64,000 bases of DNA from Rhodanobacter sp. (GCA_004298505.1 SCRO01000046.1:23589-87588); one strand, 5' to 3'. Positions 34,855 to 44,829 are shown, counted from the first letter of the stretch. Made by a program: numbers and translations. The notes: generated by a model not told the origin, from the sequence alone.

Positions 34855-36618
34855 TCACTGGTTAACGTTGCGCGCCCATACGTCGCGCAAGGTCACCGTG
34901 CGGTTGAAGACCGGTGCGTCGGCGCGATGGTCGACGCGGTCGGCCACGAAATAGCCCAGGCGCTCGAACTGGAAGCGTTGTTCTGGCGCAACGTTCGCCG
35001 CGGCGGGCTCCAGCCAGCCCTGTACCACGTGCTTGGCCTCGGGATTGATGTGTTCGAGCCAGCTCTTGCCGTCTTCCTCGCTGTCCGGCGCCGCTGCGTT
35101 GAACAGGCGATCGTAGAGACGAACCTCGGTGGCCACCGCATGCTTCGCGCTGACCCAGTGGATGGTTCCCTTCACCTTGCGCTCGGCGCCGGGCAGGCCG
35201 TGGCGGGTTTGCGGATCGAGCGTGCCGTGCAGTTCGGTCACCTGGCCCTCGGCGTCCTTGATGATGTCGGTGCATTTCACGATGCCCACACCGCGCAGAC
35301 GTACCTCGCCCTCGGGCTTGAGCCGGTGGAATCCCTTCGGCGGTACCTCGGCGAAGTCGTCACGTTCGATCCACACCTCGCGCGCGAACGGCACTTCGCG
35401 CGTGCCGAAGCTCTCGTCCTTGGGATGATTCGGGAAGCACAGCGTTTCCTCGTGGCCTTCCGGCACGTTGGTCAGCACCAGCTTCAGCGGATCGAGCACC
35501 GCCATGCGCCGCGCGGCGGTGGCGTCCAGATCCTCGCGGATGCAGCCCTCCAGCACGGCATAGTCGATCACGCTGTTCTGTTTGCTCACGCCCACGCGCT
35601 CGATCAGCAGGCGCAGCCCGGTCGGCGTGAAGCCGCGCCGACGCAGCCCGCGCAGCGTGTTCATGCGCGGGTCGTCCCAGCCGTCCACGAACTTCTCGCT
35701 GACCAGCTGGGCCAGCTTGCGCTTGCTGGTGATCGAGTAGCTGAGGTTCAAGCGCGAAAATTCGATCTGGCGCGGTTTGGCCGGCTGGGTGGGCAGGCCC
35801 GCGTCGAGCAGCGGCTGCCACAGCTCAGGGTGGTTCGGCAGGTCGACCTTGTCGACGAACCAGTCGTACAGCGGGCGGTGATCCTCGAACTCCAGCGTGC
35901 ACAATGAATGGGTGATGCCTTCCAGCGCATCGGACAGGCAGTGCGCGTAGTCGTACATCGGGTAGATCGGCCACGCATCGCCGGTGTTCTGGTGGACGAC
36001 CTTGCGTACCCGGTAGATTGCCGGGTCGCGCAGGTTGATGTTGCCCGAGGCCATGTCTATCTTCGCGCGTAGCGTCTTGCTGCCGTCGGCGAATTCACCG
36101 GCGCGCATGCGCCGGAACAGATCAAGGCTTTCCTCCACCGAACGCCCGCGATACGGCGAGTCGCGGCCTGGTTCGGTCAGCGTGCCGCGGTACAGGCGCA
36201 CCTGCTCGGCGTCGAGGTCGTCGACGTAGGCCACGCCGTCCTCGATCAGCTTGCAGGCGGCGCGGTAGAACACCTCGAAGTAATCCGAGGCATGCCGCAG
36301 TTCATGCCATTGGAAACCGAGCCAGTGCACATCGTCCTTGATGCCCTCGACGAATTCGGGGTCTTCCTTGCCCGGGTTGGTGTCGTCCAGGCGCAGGTTG
36401 CACCAGCCGCTGAACTCTTTCGCGATGCCGAAGCTCAGGCAGATCGCCTTGGCATGGCCGATGTGCAGGTAGCCGTTCGGCTCCGGCGGAAAGCGGGTGT
36501 GGATTGCCGTGTGCTTGCCCGACGCCAGGTCGTCGCGCACGATCTGCCGGATGAAATCCTGGTGCGTCGTGGCCGCCGCGGGCGGGGTGGACGCAAGGAC
36601 GGGGTTATCGTTCGACAT
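34855..36618 (-). CDS. glnS: Glutaminyl-tRNA synthetase
   Basis: [26 protein letters not shown]. Confidence 0.97.
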   Translation of the reverse strand: MSNDNPVLASTPPAAATTHQDFIRQIVRDDLASGKHTAIHTRFPPEPNGYLHIGHAKAICLSFGIAKEFSGWCNLRLDDTNPGKEDPEFVEGIKDDVHWLGFQWHELRHASDYFEVFYRAACKLIEDGVAYVDDLDAEQVRLYRGTLTEPGRDSPYRGRSVEESLDLFRRMRAGEFADGSKTLRAKIDMASGNINLRDPAIYRVRKVVHQNTGDAWPIYPMYDYAHCLSDALEGITHSLCTLEFEDHRPLYDWFVDKVDLPNHPELWQPLLDAGLPTQPAKPRQIEFSRLNLSYSITSKRKLAQLVSEKFVDGWDDPRMNTLRGLRRRGFTPTGLRLLIERVGVSKQNSVIDYAVLEGCIREDLDATAARRMAVLDPLKLVLTNVPEGHEETLCFPNHPKDESFGTREVPFAREVWIERDDFAEVPPKGFHRLKPEGEVRLRGVGIVKCTDIIKDAEGQVTELHGTLDPQTRHGLPGAERKVKGTIHWVSAKHAVATEVRLYDRLFNAAAPDSEEDGKSWLEHINPEAKHVVQGWLEPAAANVAPEQRFQFERLGYFVADRVDHRADAPVFNRTVTLRDVWARNVNQ

Positions 36619-36739
36619 CGGGCGACGCTCGCGAGCGGTGGCGGAAACGACCAAGTTTACCCTTTCGCCCGTGCCAGGCGCAGGGCAGGTACCCTGCGCG
36701 GCCTTGCTCTGCCACGCGCGGCGGGTTAGCGTGGATGCC

Positions 36740-37018
36740 ATGCACATCGTCTACCGCGCCGAAAACCTGTTCGATGCCCATCTGGTCAAGGATGCGCTGG
36801 CGGCCGCCGAGATCCCGGCGCATATCGCCGGCGAGTATCTCACCGGCGGCGTGGGCCAGCTGCCGGCGATGGATTACATCGCGGTAATGGTGCCCGATTC
36901 GAGCATGCCTCGGGCCCAAGCCGTCGTGCACGAGGTCGAGGCCACGTTGAGCGAAGCGCGCCAGGCGATACAGGACATCGGCGCACTGCCCGACGATCCG
37001 CTGGTCATGCCCTGCTGA
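36740..37018 (+). CDS. DUF2007-type putative signal transducing protein
   Basis: [44 protein letters not shown]. Confidence 0.8.
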   Translation: MHIVYRAENLFDAHLVKDALAAAEIPAHIAGEYLTGGVGQLPAMDYIAVMVPDSSMPRAQAVVHEVEATLSEARQAIQDIGALPDDPLVMPC

Positions 37019-37053
37019 GAGGCTGTGAAAAAATCGCCCACCTACTGCGAACA

Positions 37054-38004
37054 ATGCATCCAGCCCATATCCGACTGATTGCCCCTTCCGGCCATGCTTG
37101 CGATGCCGCCGCCATGGCCCGCGGCGTGGCCCGGCTGCGCGAGGCGGGTTGCATGGTGGAGCGTACCGAGGTACTCGACCGGGTCGAACTGCGCTTTGCC
37201 GGCAGCGATGCCGAGCGTGCCGCGGATATCAACGCGCTGGCGACGCTGGACATCCTGCCGGATATCGCCCTGGCCACGCGCGGTGGCTACGGCGTAGGGC
37301 GGTTGCTGGCGCGGCTGAATTACGGCGCCTTGCGCGAGCGCCTGCACGACGCACCGCTGGCCCTCGTCGGCCACAGCGATTTCACCGCCTTGCAATTGGC
37401 GCTGCATGCCATGAGCGGCCTGTGCACGTTCAGTGGGCCCCTGCTGGCAGATCTCGGCGCCGAAGCGCGCAGCGAGTCCACCTGGCGGCAATTCTGGGCC
37501 ACGCTGACCTCGCCGGCCACGAATGTGGCGTGGAGCAGCCGCACCGAGGCCGATCTCGACCTGCATGGGCCGCTATGGGGTGGCAATCTCGCCGTGCTGT
37601 GCAGCCTGCTGGGTACGCCGTACTTCCCCACGATCGAGGGCGGCATCCTGTTCGTCGAGGATGTTTGCGAATCGCCGTACCGGATCGAGCGGATGCTCTA
37701 CCAGTTGCACCAGTCCGGCGTGCTGGCCCGGCAGCAGGCGCTGCTGCTGGGCAACTTCAGCCAGTGCGAGCCCGGCAGCCGCGACAACGGCTACAACCTG
37801 GCCGCTGCATTCGCCCAGATTCGCGCCGTGGCCGGCATCCCGCTGATCGACGGCCTGCCGCACGGCCATGCGGGCCAGCAGCTCACGCTGCCGTTCGGCG
37901 CGCCCGCGCGGCTGCGCGTGGATGGCCACGCGGCACGGCTGCAGGTGAGCGGCTATCCGCATCTCGACGGTGTCGTTTGGGTCAGCGGCGCCGAAAACCC
38001 GTAA
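37054..38004 (+). CDS. ldcA: LD-carboxypeptidase (S66 family)
   Basis: IALATRGGYGVGRLLARLNY, LVGHSDFTALQLALHA, GGNLAVLCSLLGTPYFP. Confidence 0.9.
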   Translation: MHPAHIRLIAPSGHACDAAAMARGVARLREAGCMVERTEVLDRVELRFAGSDAERAADINALATLDILPDIALATRGGYGVGRLLARLNYGALRERLHDAPLALVGHSDFTALQLALHAMSGLCTFSGPLLADLGAEARSESTWRQFWATLTSPATNVAWSSRTEADLDLHGPLWGGNLAVLCSLLGTPYFPTIEGGILFVEDVCESPYRIERMLYQLHQSGVLARQQALLLGNFSQCEPGSRDNGYNLAAAFAQIRAVAGIPLIDGLPHGHAGQQLTLPFGAPARLRVDGHAARLQVSGYPHLDGVVWVSGAENP

Positions 38005-38045
38005 AATAGGCGGCCCACACGGGCTGGTCCCCAGGAAACCCAAGC

Positions 38046-38507
38046 ATGAAAACCATCGAAGGCGATTTCGCCACGCCCAAGGGCCGTTTTGCCATCGTCG
38101 CCGGCCGCTTCAACGGCTTCGTCGTGGAGGCGCTGGTGGCCGGCGCGCGCGACGTGTTGCTGCGCCATGGCGTGAAGGATGACGCGATCGACCTGATCCG
38201 CGTTCCCGGGGCCTGGGAAATCGCGCTGGCGGCCAACAAGCTGGCACATTCCGGCAAGTACGTGGTGGTGATCGCGTTGGGCGCGGTGATCCGCGGCGCC
38301 ACCCCGCACTTCGATTTTGTCGCCGGTGAATGCGCCAAGGGCCTGGCTCAGGCCGCCTACGGCTCCGGCGTGCCGGTCGCGTTCGGCGTGCTGACCACCG
38401 ACAGCATCGAGCAGGCGATCGAGCGCTCCGGCACCAAGGCCGGCAACAAGGGTGTCGACGCCGCGCTGGCCGCGCTGGAAATGGTCAACCTGTACGGGAA
38501 ACTCTGA
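38046..38507 (+). CDS. ribH: 6,7-dimethyl-8-ribityllumazine synthase
   Basis: [29 protein letters not shown]...[16 protein letters not shown]. Confidence 0.96.
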   Translation: MKTIEGDFATPKGRFAIVAGRFNGFVVEALVAGARDVLLRHGVKDDAIDLIRVPGAWEIALAANKLAHSGKYVVVIALGAVIRGATPHFDFVAGECAKGLAQAAYGSGVPVAFGVLTTDSIEQAIERSGTKAGNKGVDAALAALEMVNLYGKL

Positions 38508-38953
38508 TGGCGCAGCCGGCGCACGGGCTCAATCTGCAGGCACGTTCGCGTGCCCGCCGCCGCGCGCTGCAGGCGTTGTATGCGTGGCAGCTCAGCGGCA
38601 GCCACATGAACGCGGTGATCGAGCAGTTCCGTCACGAGCAGGACATGCAAGTGGCCGACCTCGAGTATTTCGAGGACCTGCTGCATGGCGTGGAAAAGAA
38701 CGTCGACGCGCTCGACACCTCCCTGCGCCCGCACCTCGACCGCGAGGTGGCGCAGGTCGATCCGATCGAGCGCGCCGTATTGCGGCTGGCCGCGTATGAG
38801 CTGAAATACCGCCCCGACGTGCCTTATCGCGTGGTGCTCAACGAGGCAATCGAGGTCACCAAGCGCTTCGGCGCCGATCATGGCCACAGCTATGTCAACG
38901 GCGTGCTGGACAAACTCGCGGCCGAGCTGCGCGCGGTCGAGAAGCGCGGCTGA
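38507..38953 (+). CDS. nusB: Transcription antitermination factor NusB
   Basis: ARSRARRRALQALYAWQLSG...YRVVLNEAIEVTKRFGADHGHSYVNGVLDKLA. Confidence 0.96.
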   Translation: MAQPAHGLNLQARSRARRRALQALYAWQLSGSHMNAVIEQFRHEQDMQVADLEYFEDLLHGVEKNVDALDTSLRPHLDREVAQVDPIERAVLRLAAYELKYRPDVPYRVVLNEAIEVTKRFGADHGHSYVNGVLDKLAAELRAVEKRG

Positions 38954-39014
38954 TGAGCGGCGGCAACGCGAGCGCATTCACCGACCAGCTCGTGCCGGCA
39001 TTGGAAACCGAGTC

Positions 39015-39128
39015 GATCCGGCAAACGCCGCGTCGATCCGTGTCGCGGTGAAGGCGGGCTTTCGTCTTGCGCACGAATCCACCCGGCAAGACGAGCCCGT
39101 CCAGGTGTTCGTGCACGACGATGGGTGA
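39015..39128 (+). pseudogene. C-terminal fragment of a GNAT acetyltransferase
   Basis: DPANAASIRVAVKAGFRLAHESTRQDEPVQVFVHDDG* resembles the GNAT C-terminal motif (N.ASIRVAEKAGF). Confidence 0.7.
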
Positions 39129-40107
39129 CGCTACGACAGCGATGGAATTCGACCTGATCGAACTGATCCGCCAACGCACCGCGCAGCCGCGCGACGATGT
39201 GCGCCTGGGTATCGGCGATGATGCTGCCGTGCTGGCCGTGCCGGCTGGACAGGAGCTGGCGGTAGCCATCGACACCCTGGTTGACGGGGTGCACTTCCCA
39301 CGCGGCACGGCACCGGCCGACATCGGTTGGAAGGCGCTGGCAGTGAACCTGTCCGATCTCGCCGCGATGGGCGCCAGCCCGGCCTGGGCCCTGCTGAGCT
39401 TGACCCTGCCGCAAGCCGACAGCGCGTTTGTCGAAGGTTTCGTCGAGGGCTTTGTCCAGTTGGCGCAGCCGCATCGGCTGGCCCTGGTCGGTGGCGACAC
39501 CACGCGTGGACCATTGACCGTCAGCATCGCGGTGCACGGCTTCGTGCCGCCAGGCCAGGCGCTGACCCGGCAGGGCGCGCGCGTCGGCGATGTCGTGCTG
39601 GTCACCGGCACGCTCGGCGATGCCGCCGCCGGGCTGCACGTTCTGCAACAACCCGCGCGGCATGACGATGGCAGCAGCCTGCGTGAATTCCTGGTCGGCC
39701 GACTCAATCGCCCCACCGCACGCGTGGCTGCCGGCATCGCGCTGCGCGAGCAGGCGCATGCGTGCATCGACGTATCCGATGGCCTGCTCGCTGATCTCGG
39801 CCACATCTGCACCGCCAGCGGTGTCGGTGCCGAAATCGATGCTGCCTTATTGCCGCGCTCCTCGGCGCTGCTCGGTCTGTACGACAACACCACCGCGCTG
39901 CAGTTTGCCCTCAGCGGCGGCGACGATTACGAGCTGTGCTTCTGCGTACCGGCCAGTCGCCTGGCCCAGGTGCAGGCCGACCTGTCCCGCCTCGGCGGCG
40001 GCGCCACCCGGATCGGTCGCATCGTGGCAGGCGCGGGCGTGCGCGTGCGCGGGCGTGACGGGACCTGGTTGGAGTCTGGATCATCGGGCTGGGAGCATTT
40101 CGCATGA
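39121..40107 (+). CDS. thiL: Thiamine-monophosphate kinase (start 39121 or 39142)
   Basis: MEFDLIELIRQRTAQPRDDVRLGIGDDAAVL. Confidence 0.95.
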   Translation: MGDATTAMEFDLIELIRQRTAQPRDDVRLGIGDDAAVLAVPAGQELAVAIDTLVDGVHFPRGTAPADIGWKALAVNLSDLAAMGASPAWALLSLTLPQADSAFVEGFVEGFVQLAQPHRLALVGGDTTRGPLTVSIAVHGFVPPGQALTRQGARVGDVVLVTGTLGDAAAGLHVLQQPARHDDGSSLREFLVGRLNRPTARVAAGIALREQAHACIDVSDGLLADLGHICTASGVGAEIDAALLPRSSALLGLYDNTTALQFALSGGDDYELCFCVPASRLAQVQADLSRLGGGATRIGRIVAGAGVRVRGRDGTWLESGSSGWEHFA

Positions 40108-40628
40108 GTGCCAGGAAAAATCTGAGTGGCGAACAACGGCGAGCCTTGCTCGCCACCCCGGCGGGCTGGCTGGCCTGCGGCTTCGGCTCTGGTCTGGCGC
40201 CGGTGGCGCAAGGCAGCTTCGGTTCGCTGGCCGCGCTGTTGCCGTGGTTGCTGTTGCGCCAGTTGCCGTTGTCGATTTACCTGATCGTGCTGCTGGTCGG
40301 CTTTGGAATCGGTGTATGGGCGTGCGACGTGGCCGGCCGTGCACTCCATGTCGAGGACCACCGCAGCCTGGTCTGGGACGAATTCATCGGCCAGTGGATT
40401 GCGCTGATTCCACTGCTGCTTCCATCACTGCTGCCGGCCGACGATTTTCGCTGGTGGATGCTGGTGCCCGGCTTCGTGTTGTTCCGCCTGTTCGACGTGT
40501 GGAAGCCGTGGCCCATTCGCTGGTTTGATCGCCGGGTCAAGGGTGGCGTCGGGGTGATGATCGATGACGTAGTGGCGGGTTTTTTTGCCGCGGTGGTGTT
40601 GGCGATCGGGCTTCATTTCATGCCCTGA
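40104..40628 (+). CDS. pgpA: Phosphatidylglycerophosphatase A
   Basis: LACGFGSGLAPVAQGSFGSLAALLPW...VWDEFIGQWIAL. Confidence 0.95.
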   Translation: MSARKNLSGEQRRALLATPAGWLACGFGSGLAPVAQGSFGSLAALLPWLLLRQLPLSIYLIVLLVGFGIGVWACDVAGRALHVEDHRSLVWDEFIGQWIALIPLLLPSLLPADDFRWWMLVPGFVLFRLFDVWKPWPIRWFDRRVKGGVGVMIDDVVAGFFAAVVLAIGLHFMP

Positions 40629-40629
40629 A

Positions 40630-41050
40630 TGGTTGGCGTTGGCATCGGCGGGAAACACGTAGGCGCCGCCGTTGCCCAGCTCGGCGCCGCTCTTGGTGTT
40701 GATGTCGATCCCCGCGGCGGTGCGCAGGCCGTACTGTGCGGGGAGCGCGCCGTCGAGTAGCTTCACGCTCTTGATAGTGCGCACGTCCAAGGTCTGGCCG
40801 AAGCCGGAGATCGACTCGGGAATGATCACCCCGTTGATCCGATACTGCAGGTTGGCGTGATCGCCACGCACGTAGATGTTGCCGGCATTGCCCTGCACTA
40901 CGCCCGGCGCTTGCAGCGGTACCTGGTTGAGCGGGGTGGATGCGCCCAGCGGCAGTTGGGCAATCGCCTTCTGGTCGATCACGTACTGGCTGCTGCCGGT
41001 TTCCGGCGACAATGCATTGCGCGCCTAGTCCAGTGCTGTCGAGACCTCGC
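40630..41050 (-). pseudogene. Plug-domain remnant of a TonB-dependent receptor
   Basis: TALD*ARNALSPETGSSQYVIDQKAIAQLPLGASTPLNQVPLQAPGVVQGNAGNIYVRGDHANLQYRINGVIIPESISGFGQTLD...YGLRTAAGIDINTKSGAELGNGGAYVF; internal TAG, no signal sequence, no barrel. Confidence 0.85.
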
Positions 41051-41077
41051 AGTAGACAGCCACGACGAAACAACCGC

Positions 41078-41827
41078 TTACCGCAAGGCACGATCAAGCA
41101 GTGCGGTTGCCCACATCAAGAACAAACCGGCAGACGCTCCCAATACTGGCGCGAAGCGATTGCTCGCTCCGAGGCTTTGCCACAAACCCGGAATGACATC
41201 TGCGAGGGCCAGATAGATCGTTGCGCCTGCGGCCAAGGCAAGACTGGAGCCAATGAAGACCAGCGAATGCCCGATCGCCGTCATGCCGATCGCCCCCAGC
41301 GGAATGGCCAGCGTCGTGGCCACCGAAAGGGCGAACGCACGCTTGGGCGCAAAACCACCAGCTACCAGGACGCCCGCATTTCCTGCTTCCCGGGGCAATT
41401 CGTGCAGCAGGATAGCCAAAGCCACCAAGACGCCAGGCGTCGGCCCTATCTCGAAACTCGCACCAATCACGATGCCATCCACCAAGTGGTGCGCACAGTC
41501 CCCGACGATGGTCATCTTGGCGAATGTGGCGGTGGCTGCGGCGCGGTTCATGGCGCGCAGGACGCATTCGACGCCCAGCAAACCAAGCATGCCGACAGCG
41601 AGACATGCGCCCAACCGTGTGGCCGAGACGCCGCGTCCGATGGCCTCAGGCATCATGTGAAGCAGCGCATCCCCGAGCAGCAGGCCTGCGGCCGTCGCCT
41701 GCATCCAGGGCAACCACTGCCGAAGGCAGGCCGCTCGTATCCAGACGACGAGCCGGCTGACCAGTGCCGCACAGGCCACGACGACAGAGGCGACGATCGC
41801 GCCCGCCGTGCTTTCCAAAGGTGTCAT
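41078..41827 (-). CDS. ZIP family metal (zinc) transporter
   Basis: GDALLHMMPEAIG, DCAHHLVDGIVIGASFEIG, LHELPREAGNAGVLVAGG. Confidence 0.88.
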   Translation of the reverse strand: MTPLESTAGAIVASVVVACAALVSRLVVWIRAACLRQWLPWMQATAAGLLLGDALLHMMPEAIGRGVSATRLGACLAVGMLGLLGVECVLRAMNRAAATATFAKMTIVGDCAHHLVDGIVIGASFEIGPTPGVLVALAILLHELPREAGNAGVLVAGGFAPKRAFALSVATTLAIPLGAIGMTAIGHSLVFIGSSLALAAGATIYLALADVIPGLWQSLGASNRFAPVLGASAGLFLMWATALLDRALR

Positions 41828-41855
41828 TTCAGGGCGCTAGAAGTTATAGAATCTC

Positions 41856-41878
41856 TGTATGTTATAATATAACGCTTG
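41856..41878 (-). promoter_or_regulatory. Candidate Zur operator upstream of the ZIP gene
   Basis: TGTATGTTATAATATAACGCTTG; core ATGTTATAATATAAC matches consensus GAAATGTTATANTATAACATTTC; about 35 bp before the ZIP start codon. Confidence 0.8.
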
Positions 41879-41954
41879 GGTTCTACAATTGATGAAGCTC
41901 ATGGCACGTCCCCTAGCGACACCGATGCGCCGGTGCATGGCTTCGCTGTGCTGG

Positions 41955-42378
41955 CATGCCGGGCATCTCCCCCTACGTGCAGGTTGATCGACGTGGGGTC
42001 TCGAAAAAGGAGGCTTACGTCAGCAGGGTCACCGGCAAGATCTTCTGGTTATCGAGAAGCACCGATAATGGTCAAGCAATCAGGAGCTTGCTCCCGTCAC
42101 CCGGCGCACCAAAAGAGAGGGTGCCCGATCACGCCGGTTATCGCGACCAGCGCATCCTCGGCTTCGAGGTGGGTTACACCGACCTCGGCAGTGTAAGTGC
42201 GGGCGACAAGTTCGGCGACCACGTCAAAGTGTCGGGTGACGGAGGGACGTTCGGTCTCAATGGCCACTTCAACCCAACCCAGCATGGGTACATCTCCTCG
42301 CATGTCGGTGGCTTCCTGTGGAAGCTGCATGGCAAGGCGCGCCTCGTGTACAACGACAACACCTCCGATAGCGCAAGA
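41955..42378 (+). pseudogene. Remnant of an OmpA-like/OmpW-like small beta-barrel outer membrane protein
   Basis: GYRDQRILGFEVGYTDLGSVSAGDKFGDHVKVSGDGGTFGLNGHFNPTQHGYISSHVGGFLWKLHGKARLVYNDNTSDS; truncated. Confidence 0.6.
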
Positions 42379-42746
42379 TGCTCGAACGCGACGGCGACGA
42401 GGTAGTCCGCGCCACCTCCATCGTGTGCTACGCAGCGGGTTCGCGCTTCACCCGCCATGTGCATGAGCTGGGTGAAGAACTGTTCATGCTGGATGGGGAG
42501 TTCCGCACCGAGCACACCGCGCTGGTGCGCTGGGCGCTGGCAACGTATTTCAATCCTCACCGCTATTACGGGGGTGAAGAGATCCTGGTGGTCGAAGGCG
42601 TGTTCGAGGACGAGCATGGCCGCAATCCGGCCGGCAGCTGGATCCGCAGCCCTCACCTTGGCCAGCACCAGCCCTTCAGTCGCGAAGGCTGCATCATCCT
42701 GGTCAAGACCGGGCACCTCGTTACCGAGGCCGAGGTAGCCCCATGA
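42378..42746 (+). CDS. ChrR-like cupin protein, possibly a deletion-fused tandem cupin
   Basis: ATSIVCYAAGSRFTRHVHELGEELFMLDGEF...TALVRWALATYFNPHRYYGGEEILVVEGVFEDEHGRNPAGSWIRSPHLGQHQPFSREGC. Confidence 0.6.
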   Translation: MLERDGDEVVRATSIVCYAAGSRFTRHVHELGEELFMLDGEFRTEHTALVRWALATYFNPHRYYGGEEILVVEGVFEDEHGRNPAGSWIRSPHLGQHQPFSREGCIILVKTGHLVTEAEVAP

Positions 42747-42769
42747 GTGTAGAGCGTAACCGGGTCACC

Positions 42770-43365
42770 CAGGCATGACGGGGCTTGGGCAAGTGCCATT
42801 CGGGTCAGAGACAATTTCTGCACGCGCGTACCCTGCAGCAGTAACATGGGCGGGTCGTTGGCGTGCACGAAGGTCATGGGGTCGGCGCGTTGTTGTTGGG
42901 CGGGTTGCTTGCCGAAGAGGTGGCGTATGCCGGTCTCTGTCTTCCTCACAGGCACGAAATCGTAGACGCCGGCCAGGCCGATGAAGCCGGCCAGATCGTG
43001 CAGCGACAGGCCATCGGCGGCGAGCATGACGGATCGGTAGCGAGTAGGCCGGCAATCTGACCACCGGAAGAGTGGCCCATCCCAAAGAGGTTTCGTGGAT
43101 CACCGCCCAGCTCGGTGGCGTGTCGATGCGACCAGGCCAGCGCGCGTGCCGCGTCCTGCATGAACCCGTCCAGAAGACGCACCCGTGGATACTTGCGATA
43201 GTCCGGAATCACGGTGACGACGCCATGCGCGGCCAGCGTGGTGCCGACGAACCGGTACCACTGGCGCTTGCCATGCGTCCAGTCGCCACCGTAGAAAAAC
43301 ACCACCACTGGAGCCTGTCGCGCATGCAGGGTAGGCAAACGAGTCTCCCTGATCATGGGTGTTCG
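42770..43365 (-). pseudogene. Frameshifted alpha/beta hydrolase (carboxylesterase-like)
   Basis: APVVVFFYGGDWTHGKRQWYRFVGTTLAAHGVVTVIPDYRKYP...LFGMGHSSGGQIAGLLATDPS (frame 1) continues as MLAADGLSLHDLAGFIGLAGVYDFVPV (frame 2) around 43025-43040. Confidence 0.8.
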
Positions 43366-43563
43366 AGGGGCGGGCAAGTGGGTGCGTGTAGCGACAAAGT
43401 GGCAACGGGCGATGCTACCGGTCGGATAACAAATCTGATTTCGAGCAGGCGCAAGGCATGAGGCCAGCGGAACCCGGAGGCCCTGGCTGCGCACCCCCAT
43501 CGACATCATTATGACGACAGACGTGCCATGATTTCCATTTCCCGTTCCCCAAGGAGCTCTACC

Positions 43564-44535
43564 ATGCAATATCGTCGCGTTGGTACATCCGGCCTGCAAC
43601 TTTCCACGCTTTCCTTCGGCGCCTGGGTCACGTTCGGCAAGCAGGTGGGGCGGGGACAGGCGCGCGACATGCTGGCGTTGGCGCACGAGCGTGGAGTAAA
43701 TTACTTCGACAACGCCGAGACCTACAACAACGGCGTGGCCGAGCAGGTGATGGGCGATGTGCTGGCAGACCTGCGCTTCCCGCGCGACAGCTACTGTGTC
43801 TCCAGCAAGGTTTTCTATGGCGCCGTCGACGATCCCCTGCCGACCCAACGCGGGCTGTCGCGCAAGCATGTGACGGAGGCCTGTCACCAGGCGCTGCAGC
43901 GGCTGCGGGTGGACTATCTGGACCTGTATTTCTGCCATCGGCCCGATCCGGATACGCCGATCGTCGAGACGGTGGCGGCGATGGATACGCTGATCCGCCA
44001 GGGCAAGGTGTTGTACTGGGGCACCAGCGAATGGCCGGCGGCGGCGATCGAGGAGGCACATCGTGTCGCACGCGAAAACTACCTCTACGCACCGGTGGTC
44101 GAACAGCCACAGTACAACTTGCTACATCGTGAGCGGGTGGAAGTGGAGTACGCGCCGTTGTACGAAAAATACGGCATGGGCACCACGATCTGGTCGCCAC
44201 TCGGCTCGGGGCTGTTGAGCGGCAAGTACAACGATGGCATTCCAGCCGACTCGCGATTGGCGCAGCCGGGCTACGAATGGCTGCGCAAGAGTGTGCTGGG
44301 CGAGGGTGACGAACGCCTGGCCAAGGTGCGTGCGTTGCAACCGATCGCGGACGAACTGGGCTCCGGTCTGGCGCAGCTTGCGATCGCCTGGTGCCTGCTC
44401 AATCCGCATGTCTCCACGGTGATGCTCGGCGCCAGCAAACGTGAACAACTGGTACAGAACCTGGATGCACTGGATCTGTCGCCGCGGCTCGACGAGTCGA
44501 TTGCCCGACGCATTCGGCAGGCTGTGGATGGCTGA
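43564..44535 (+). CDS. Aldo/keto reductase (KAB/YghZ-like)
   Basis: MQYRRVGTSGLQLSTLSFGAWVTFGKQV...NYFDNAETYNNG...VEQPQYNLLHRERVEVEYAPLYEKYG. Confidence 0.92.
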   Translation: MQYRRVGTSGLQLSTLSFGAWVTFGKQVGRGQARDMLALAHERGVNYFDNAETYNNGVAEQVMGDVLADLRFPRDSYCVSSKVFYGAVDDPLPTQRGLSRKHVTEACHQALQRLRVDYLDLYFCHRPDPDTPIVETVAAMDTLIRQGKVLYWGTSEWPAAAIEEAHRVARENYLYAPVVEQPQYNLLHRERVEVEYAPLYEKYGMGTTIWSPLGSGLLSGKYNDGIPADSRLAQPGYEWLRKSVLGEGDERLAKVRALQPIADELGSGLAQLAIAWCLLNPHVSTVMLGASKREQLVQNLDALDLSPRLDESIARRIRQAVDG

Positions 44536-44559
44536 GGGGCAAGGTCGACAGGAGGGAGG

Positions 44560-44587
44560 TTGACACATGAATGAGAATGATTAGTAT
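44560..44587 (+). promoter_or_regulatory. Promoter with overlapping Fur box upstream of hemP
   Basis: TTGACA-16-TAGTAT; Fur-like GAATGAGAATGATTAGTAT (7-1-7 TGAGAAT-G-ATTAGTA) spans the spacer and -10. Confidence 0.75.
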
Positions 44588-44619
44588 GCAGGTGTCACTG
44601 ACCTGCGGTGGAAAATCTG

Positions 44620-44829
44620 ATGTCGATCCTCTCCCTGCGCTCACCCGCATACCTGGCGATGCCGCGCCGTGCCGCGCGGACGTTACCACTCCCCATCGCA
44701 CACGTGGCCAGCCGCCGGGTGCCCAGCGAGGTGTTGCTCGACGGGCATCGCGAACTGGTGATCCAGCATCAGGGCAGCGAGTACCACCTGCGTCTGACCC
44801 GCAACGACAAGCTGATCCTGACCAAATAG
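44620..44829 (+). CDS. hemP: Hemin uptake protein HemP family (start 44608 or 44620)
   Basis: VPSEVLLDGHRELVIQHQGSEYHLRLTRNDKLILTK*. Confidence 0.88.
   Translation: MSILSLRSPAYLAMPRRAARTLPLPIAHVASRRVPSEVLLDGHRELVIQHQGSEYHLRLTRNDKLILTK

Noticed and set aside
42946-44061. 371-aa reverse ORF as a single protein
   Set aside because: Only the C-terminal part is hydrolase-like; the upstream part is antisense to the aldo/keto reductase, so treated as a pseudogene fragment.
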